Of a DNA stretch of 47,395 nucleotides, positions 42,972 through 47,395 are shown one piece after another. A program made the position numbers and the translations under genes. Where the stretch lies: NCBI RefSeq assembly GCF_003207815.1, contig NZ_NKTX01000021.1:1-47395 (forward strand), in the 5' to 3' direction. Position 1 is the stretch's first letter. Every line of letters starts with the position of its first letter. The DNA is from Komagataeibacter oboediens (GTDB lineage: Bacteria; Pseudomonadota; Alphaproteobacteria; Acetobacterales; Acetobacteraceae). The notes below the pieces were generated by a model. It worked only from the letters and a program-made list of their open reading frames with translations. It ran no database searches and was not told the origin of the DNA.

Positions 42972-43000
42972 ACGAAATGGGGAGAAACCGTTTCTGTCAA
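42972..43000 (-). promoter_or_regulatory. candidate ahpC promoter with palindrome in the spacer
   Basis: On the minus strand TTGACA (43000-42995) and TTTCGT (42977-42972) are separated by 17 bases. The spacer is largely occupied by AGAAAC-C-GTTTCT (42983-42995), a perfect 13-base inverted repeat. The -35 is excellent, the -10 poor, as expected for an activator-dependent promoter. Confidence 0.5.
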
Positions 43001-43052
43001 TGGGTGTGATCGGAAAAACCTTTTTACAAACACCCCGAAATCGGTCCTATCT

Positions 43053-43067
43053 ATAGACATGAGCTAT
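43053..43067. promoter_or_regulatory. OxyR-like half of the operator (ATAG-N7-CTAT) over the oxyR start
   Basis: ATAGACATGAGCTAT matches one dyad of the OxyR consensus, ATAG-N7-CTAT, exactly in its outer tetranucleotides and spacing. It overlaps the oxyR start codon (43059). No second dyad is seen 22 bases to either side. Binding here could repress oxyR or anchor the tetramer for ahpC activation. Confidence 0.45.
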
Positions 43068-44012
43068 ATTCCCCTTTCCGGCCTGTCGCTGCGCGACATC
43101 GAGTATGTGGTGGCGGTGGATGACCTGCGCAACTTCTCCCGCGCGGCCGAACGCTGCGGCGTCAGCCAGGGCGGCCTGTCGGAACAGGTGCGCAAGCTGG
43201 AATCCCTGCTGGGCGTTGTGCTGTTTGAACGCTCCCGCCGCCATGTGACCGTAACCCCCGATGGCGCGCGCCTGATCGCGATGGGGCGCGACGTGCTGGC
43301 CGCCGCCCGCGCCATGATCGAGGCCGCGCGCGTGCGCACCGGCCCGCTGGAGGGGCTGGTGCGCATGGGGGTCATTGCAACGCTTGGCCCCTATTACGTG
43401 CCCGACCTGCTGCCGCTGCTGCGCGGCGCCTATCCGCAGCTGAAGCTGCAGCTGACCGACAGCCTGACGGACACGATGCTGCGCATGCTGCGGCATGATG
43501 AACTGGATGTGGTATTCGCAGCCCTGCCGGTCGGTGGGGACGGGTTCGAATGCGCGCCCCTGTTCCGCGAACCCTTTCTTGCCGCCTTTCCCGCCGGTCA
43601 CCCGCTGGCGCAACGCAGGACGCTGGCGATGCCCGACCTGCGGGGACCGGACCTGCTGCTGCTGGAAGACGGGCACTGCCTGCGTGATCAGGCGCTGACG
43701 CTGTGTGGCATGCCGCCCCAGCGCGATCAGCCGCGTCTGGCCACCAGCCTAGAAATGCTATGGCACATGATCGGTGCGGGCGAGGGATATTCCCTCATCC
43801 CCCGTCTCGCCCTGCGCCACCGGGCCGCATGGGAGGGGCTGATCACCGTGACCGCGCTTCCGTCGGCCTATCGCACGATCGGCCTTGTCTGGCGCACGTC
43901 CGACCCGCGTGGCCCGGCCTTCAGTGAATTCGCCCGCTTCCTGCGTGACAACCCGCCCGAAGGGTGCACGCCGGTCGATACCGTATCATCCGCCCCCGCC
44001 CCGCGTGACTGA
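43059..44012 (+). CDS. oxyR: hydrogen peroxide-sensing LysR regulator OxyR
   Basis: A 317-residue LysR-type regulator. The helix-turn-helix is at about residues 25-60 (FSRAAERCGVSQGGLSEQVRKLESLLG). The redox switch is present: Cys207 and Cys216 in GHCLRDQALTLC, nine residues apart as Cys199/Cys208 in E. coli OxyR. Oxidation by H2O2 forms this disulfide and turns the protein into an activator. Its position divergent from ahpC-ahpF fits direct control. ATG at 43059 lies within the putative OxyR site; no strong ribosome binding site is visible, which may keep its level low. Confidence 0.94.
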   Translation: MSYIPLSGLSLRDIEYVVAVDDLRNFSRAAERCGVSQGGLSEQVRKLESLLGVVLFERSRRHVTVTPDGARLIAMGRDVLAAARAMIEAARVRTGPLEGLVRMGVIATLGPYYVPDLLPLLRGAYPQLKLQLTDSLTDTMLRMLRHDELDVVFAALPVGGDGFECAPLFREPFLAAFPAGHPLAQRRTLAMPDLRGPDLLLLEDGHCLRDQALTLCGMPPQRDQPRLATSLEMLWHMIGAGEGYSLIPRLALRHRAAWEGLITVTALPSAYRTIGLVWRTSDPRGPAFSEFARFLRDNPPEGCTPVDTVSSAPAPRD

Positions 44013-44014
44013 AC

Positions 44015-44039
44015 CCTGCGTTACGGGCAGGCATTTTTT
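44015..44039 (+). terminator. intrinsic terminator of oxyR
   Basis: CCTGC-N7-GCAGG followed by CATTTTTT (T6 at 44034-44039), 3 bases after the oxyR stop. The stem is short but the T-run is good. Confidence 0.6.
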
Positions 44040-44110
44040 CAGGACCATGCAGCGCCGGGGCATATGAAAGAATCCTTATCGCGCCTTTTATCCATGGATA
44101 TATTCAGGCA

Positions 44111-47100
44111 ATGAGCCGTCGCCATCGCATGCCTGAGTCCCGGACCAGAAACACGGTCCTGAAAATACTCCGCAATGGCGCCACGCCCACGGCGTCCCCC
44201 ATGAGCCATGACGTGCGCCTGACGCCCGACACGGACCCTGCCCTGCCTCCCGGCCGCGGCCATGACATCCCCTTTTACGGGCACAGGGCGCGACTTCATG
44301 CGCTTGGCCAGTGGATGGCGGACACGACGCAGGCCGTATCCGTCCAGATCGTGACCGGCGGGCCGGGCATGGGCAAGACGCGGCTGGGCATGGAACTGGC
44401 TGCCCGCGCGCGTGAACAGGGCTGGATGGCGGGGTTCCTGTCGCCCGCGTGCGCGCATGTTTTTAACGATGATCCCTTCACGACCGTGTGGCACCAGCCC
44501 ACGCTGGTCATCATCGACAATGCTGCCAGCCTGACCACGCCCATCCGCGCCTGGCTGCACGAACTGGGCCACCAGCCCCGCGCGGTCCATCCGTTCCGTA
44601 TTGTCCTGCTGGAACGCGCCGGGCTGGATACGCTGTGGGTCAATGACATTTTCGGACCCGATGATGCGCAGACGGCCACCCTGCCTGCCATGCTGTCCCC
44701 CGCGCAATGGCCCGACCTTGCCCCCCTGACCGACATGGACACGCAATATGCGGTTTTTAGCGCCGCCTATCGTGCAACGGCGGGCAAGGCCCCGCCCGCC
44801 GATACAGCACGCATGCTGCGCCACAGGCTGGACAGTCTTGCGCGCGAGGGATCGACCCTGTTCCTGACCGCGCTGGGAACCGTCGCGGCACGCGAAGGGC
44901 TGCTGGTCGCCCGCACGCTGGATGTTCCCTCCCTCCTGTCGCGCGTGGTCAATGAAGAAATCCGGCGCATCAGGGCCATCTGGCACGATGGCCACGTGCC
45001 CGAAACCGTATGGCCACGGGCGCTGCACCTGCTTGGCATCAGCCTGCTGTGTGGCGGGCTGCCCCCGGACGTGCTGCGGCAGGTGGCAGAACACGACATT
45101 GCGGATGAGCCGCCCACATCCCTGTCCGCCGTTACTGTGGCTGATGCATGCCTGCATGCCCTTCGTTTGGTCCAGCCGGGGCATGACGGGTGCATGCTCG
45201 CCCCCCTGCCCGATCTGGTCACCGGGGCGCTTGGGCTACACCTGCTCGCCCCCGATGGGACCTCAGCGCTAGACCGGCTGTGGGCGTGCCCGCAGGTGCG
45301 CCTGCCGCTGGTCGCGGGCATAAGCCGTGCCTGCCATGGCCTGTGGGACAGGACGGATTACCCGCAGCCCATCGCGTGGCTGGACCGCCTGCTGCACCTG
45401 TGCGGACAGGAGCGTGATACCCTCCGGCTTCTTGCCTGCCTCCTGCCCCGCCATGGTGCGGTGGCCAGAACCTCCGCGCTGGACGCAGTGGACAGGCTGG
45501 CCACGTCCCTGCGTGATGGTGGGGAGGAGTCGGCTGCACTGGGCCGTGTCCTAACCGCCCTGTTCCACCGCCATGCGGACCTGTGGCATGCCGGCGCGGC
45601 ACGTAGGGCGGCGCAGGATGTGCTGTCGGTCCACAACCGCCTTGCGACACGGGACCCGACTACATTTCGTCCCGCGCTGGCCGCCACCCTGCATGACATC
45701 GCAGCCTATGAGAACGGGCTGGACAATCCGGCTGTGGCCCTGCCCATGGCGCGGCAGGCGCTGGCGGCCTACACCGCGCTGGCCAATGATGATCCCGGAA
45801 CCTTCCGCCCCGGTCGGGCAGCAGGGCTTTTTCAGGTCGCACGCTGCCAGCATGCGCTGGGGCAGTCTGCAGCGGCAATGCGAACAGTGCGCCGCGCCAT
45901 CGTCATCCTGACCATTCTGGCGGATGACAGCCCGGTGACATTTCAGCCAGGGCTGGCGGCTGCTCTCGTGCTGCTGTCATCGTGTCAGGCCAGCATGCAG
46001 CAGCATGACGATGCGCGCGAGACGGCGCTGGATGCAGTTATCCTGTACACCACGCTGGCCCACGGCCACCCGGATGCATTCCGCCCCGCGCTTGCGGACA
46101 GCCTGCATCAGCTTGCCCTCCGTCAGCTTGAGCTGTCCCAGCATGCTGCCGCGCTGAAATCCATTGAAGAAGCCTTCTCACTCCAGACCGCCATCACGGA
46201 ACAACGGCACGACGCGGGCATGCCGGAAACCGTGGACAGCCTGATCACCCTGTCACGCTGTCAGAACGCCATGGACCGGGGAAAAGAGGCATATCACGCA
46301 TTGCGGGAAGCCGTGCGCCTGTGCCGGGCACTGGCTGAAGAGGGGCCAGAGGTATTCCGTCCCACGCTGGCCCGCACGCTGGTCACGTTCAGCACGGACA
46401 TGTCGCCCATCAACCCGGTCCTGTCGGCAGAAAACATGCAGGCGGCGCAGGAAGCCGCCGACCTGTACACCGCGCTGGCACACAACGACGCCCAACGGTT
46501 CACACGCCCGCTGGCCCATAGCCTTATGGCCCTGTCACACCACCAGAAAAGGCATGACCGGATCGAGGACGCGATCCGCAGCGCCACCGCCGCGGTCCGG
46601 CTATACATGGATCTGGCCCGGCGCGATCCCGATGCGGTCCACGCCGCCCTGTCTGACGCATTCAGCGACTTGGCGGACCTGATGGCGAGCACCAGCCATA
46701 TGCATGACCTGACCGTCATGCTGGGGCAGATGCTTGACCTGCAACGTGACATCGTGGCGCGGGACCCGGACAACATGCGGCAGCGCGCGCAGCTGGGCAC
46801 GATACTGATATGGCGTGCGGGGCTGGAGATGGAACTGGGCCGGCATGAACTCTCCCTCGCACCATGGCGGGAGGGGCTGCGCATAAGGACCGAACTGGCC
46901 GCCCTGGACCCGGAAACATTTGCAGGGGACGTAAGGAAAGCGCTGGAGACGCTGTCCTATGTCGCAAGACGGGACGGGCAGCCTGCGGCACAATGCATGG
47001 TGCTGTACCGTGAGGTCATCGACTGCCTTGAGCCCCTTGCCCACAGGCACCCGGCAACCTTCACCCCGCCCCTGATCAGCACGCTGGAGACCATGGCGCA

Positions 47101-47221
47101 CCAGTTGGTGGAGACCGGGCAGCCCGAGGCGGCGTTACAAGATGGGGTGGACGGCCTCCATGCGGCATCAATGTGCCATGCTGGGGTCGGAATGACCATT
47201 CAGAGGAGACCGCCCGGATGA
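44111..47221 (+). CDS. P-loop NTPase with C-terminal TPR-like 46-residue repeats (STAND-like), 3' end IS-disrupted
   Basis: A 1036-residue protein. The N-terminal part has FYGHRARLHALGQWM, then Walker A GGPGMGKT (83-90) and a Walker B-like TLVIIDNA (131-138), as in STAND/NB-type signalling ATPases. From about residue 505 a 46-residue motif repeats, with FRPALA-like cores at 519, 565, 611, 657, 749 and, with drift, 797, 937 and 983 (pattern LA..DP..FRPxLAxxLxxL..xQ..L...xxAL...). These are kinesin light chain/TPR_10-like repeats for protein binding. The last 20 or so residues (MCHAGVGMTIQRRPPG) are not repeat-like, and the stop overlaps the start of an IS110 transposase, so the original C terminus was probably cut off. 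Function is unknown. Confidence 0.8.
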   Translation: MSRRHRMPESRTRNTVLKILRNGATPTASPMSHDVRLTPDTDPALPPGRGHDIPFYGHRARLHALGQWMADTTQAVSVQIVTGGPGMGKTRLGMELAARAREQGWMAGFLSPACAHVFNDDPFTTVWHQPTLVIIDNAASLTTPIRAWLHELGHQPRAVHPFRIVLLERAGLDTLWVNDIFGPDDAQTATLPAMLSPAQWPDLAPLTDMDTQYAVFSAAYRATAGKAPPADTARMLRHRLDSLAREGSTLFLTALGTVAAREGLLVARTLDVPSLLSRVVNEEIRRIRAIWHDGHVPETVWPRALHLLGISLLCGGLPPDVLRQVAEHDIADEPPTSLSAVTVADACLHALRLVQPGHDGCMLAPLPDLVTGALGLHLLAPDGTSALDRLWACPQVRLPLVAGISRACHGLWDRTDYPQPIAWLDRLLHLCGQERDTLRLLACLLPRHGAVARTSALDAVDRLATSLRDGGEESAALGRVLTALFHRHADLWHAGAARRAAQDVLSVHNRLATRDPTTFRPALAATLHDIAAYENGLDNPAVALPMARQALAAYTALANDDPGTFRPGRAAGLFQVARCQHALGQSAAAMRTVRRAIVILTILADDSPVTFQPGLAAALVLLSSCQASMQQHDDARETALDAVILYTTLAHGHPDAFRPALADSLHQLALRQLELSQHAAALKSIEEAFSLQTAITEQRHDAGMPETVDSLITLSRCQNAMDRGKEAYHALREAVRLCRALAEEGPEVFRPTLARTLVTFSTDMSPINPVLSAENMQAAQEAADLYTALAHNDAQRFTRPLAHSLMALSHHQKRHDRIEDAIRSATAAVRLYMDLARRDPDAVHAALSDAFSDLADLMASTSHMHDLTVMLGQMLDLQRDIVARDPDNMRQRAQLGTILIWRAGLEMELGRHELSLAPWREGLRIRTELAALDPETFAGDVRKALETLSYVARRDGQPAAQCMVLYREVIDCLEPLAHRHPATFTPPLISTLETMAHQLVETGQPEAALQDGVDGLHAASMCHAGVGMTIQRRPPG

Positions 47222-47395
47222 AAATTACCATGATCGGCCTGGATATCGCCAAGTCCGTTTTTCAGGCGCACGGCACAGATGCAAATGGAAAATGTCTTCT
47301 CAAGCGAAAGCTCGGGCGCAGTGAGGTTGCCTCATTCTTCGGGAAACTCGAGCGGTGTCAGGTCGTGCTCGAAGCTTGCGGCACATCGCATCATT
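47165..47395 (+). mobile_element. left end of an IS110-family insertion sequence
   Basis: The transposase start plus a short upstream segment that breaks the TPR repeat pattern mark the left part of an IS110-type element; the right part lies beyond the window. The exact left boundary is uncertain (somewhere within about 47150-47200), since these elements have no clear terminal inverted repeats. Confidence 0.65.
47218..47395 (+). CDS. IS110-family transposase, N-terminal part (cut by window edge)
   Basis: ATG at 47218 after AGGAGAC opens a frame that runs off the window. The 59 visible residues (MKITMIGLDIAKSVFQAHG, then LKRKLGRSEVASFF and VVLEACGTSHH) are the start of the DEDD-type RuvC-like domain of IS110-family transposases. 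The first Asp (in GLDIAKS) and the Glu (in LEACG) of the active site are present. IS110 enzymes work with a recently described structured bridge RNA encoded in the element's non-coding end; for the IS110 subgroup this is the 5' side, which here would lie in the sequence just before the ATG. Confidence 0.93.
   Translation, partial: MKITMIGLDIAKSVFQAHGTDANGKCLLKRKLGRSEVASFFGKLERCQVVLEACGTSHH

Noticed and set aside
43031-43078. A full four-half-site OxyR operator around the oxyR start
   Set aside because: Only one ATAG-N7-CTAT dyad is present; at 22 bases to either side the tetranucleotides do not match.
1-47395. CRISPR array, rRNA, prophage or integrative element boundaries
   Set aside because: No regularly spaced direct repeats, no RNA gene sequences, no integrase or phage structural genes other than the encapsulin, whose cargo peroxidase neighbour marks it as a cellular compartment.

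Overview
This 47.4 kb window is GC-rich bacterial chromosome. The gene families and the short inverted-repeat-bearing intergenic stretches suggest an acetic acid bacterium (Acetobacteraceae, Komagataeibacter/Gluconacetobacter type). That assignment is an inference from protein flavour, not from a marker gene: there is no rRNA, tRNA or CRISPR array here. Most of it reads as ordinary accessory metabolism: detoxification, efflux, transport, and sugar or amino-acid modification. One insertion sequence begins at the right edge.

Left part (1-10.5 kb): an SGNH-domain fragment, an MFS exporter (-), an LpxO-like aspartyl/asparaginyl beta-hydroxylase (-), then a DyP peroxidase with a C-terminal cargo-loading peptide followed 1 base later by a family 1 encapsulin shell gene and a one-domain molbindin. 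After that come a small secreted protein, a phosphoribosyltransferase, the quinone oxidoreductase WrbA, and a LysR regulator divergent from a pirin. Two palindromes lie between regulator and pirin.

Middle (10.1-25.2 kb): small lipoproteins, a phosphohexomutase, a MYG1-type nuclease, and two tandem single-helix microproteins with strong ribosome binding sites. Several small unknown proteins and a gene-poor 0.75 kb stretch follow. A translationally coupled SDR dehydrogenase/AGE-type sugar isomerase pair precedes a four-gene Dpp/Opp-type ABC operon (order C-B-D-F) with no binding-protein gene. Then come a 2-keto-4-pentenoate hydratase broken by a one-base deletion and an intact D-2-hydroxyacid dehydrogenase.

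Right part (25.2-47.4 kb): a luciferase-like flavin oxidoreductase (-), a small DUF3309-like membrane protein, a BASS transporter (-) divergent from an N-acyl-D-amino-acid deacylase-like amidohydrolase, an OprO/P-type porin, a LigB/DODA-type extradiol dioxygenase, and a YceI gene broken by a 14-base near-duplication. Next is a complete EmrA/EmrB/NodT-type tripartite efflux operon with overlapping genes, then a secreted glucoamylase-like (GH144-type) hydrolase. A Sad/YneI-like aldehyde dehydrogenase (-), ahpF and ahpC (-) and divergent oxyR form a peroxide-defence block. Last is a 1036-residue P-loop plus TPR protein with a strict 46-residue repeat, whose 3' end runs into an IS110-family element cut by the window edge.

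The common theme is handling of oxidants, quinones, aromatics and reactive carbonyls: DyP-encapsulin, WrbA, pirin, the luciferase-like enzyme, the extradiol dioxygenase, AhpCF/OxyR and EmrAB. Several genes are decaying (hydratase, YceI, possibly the SGNH gene and the TPR gene). The least understood items are the encapsulin-molbindin neighbourhood, the microprotein pair, the ABC operon without a binding protein, and the IS-clipped TPR/P-loop protein.
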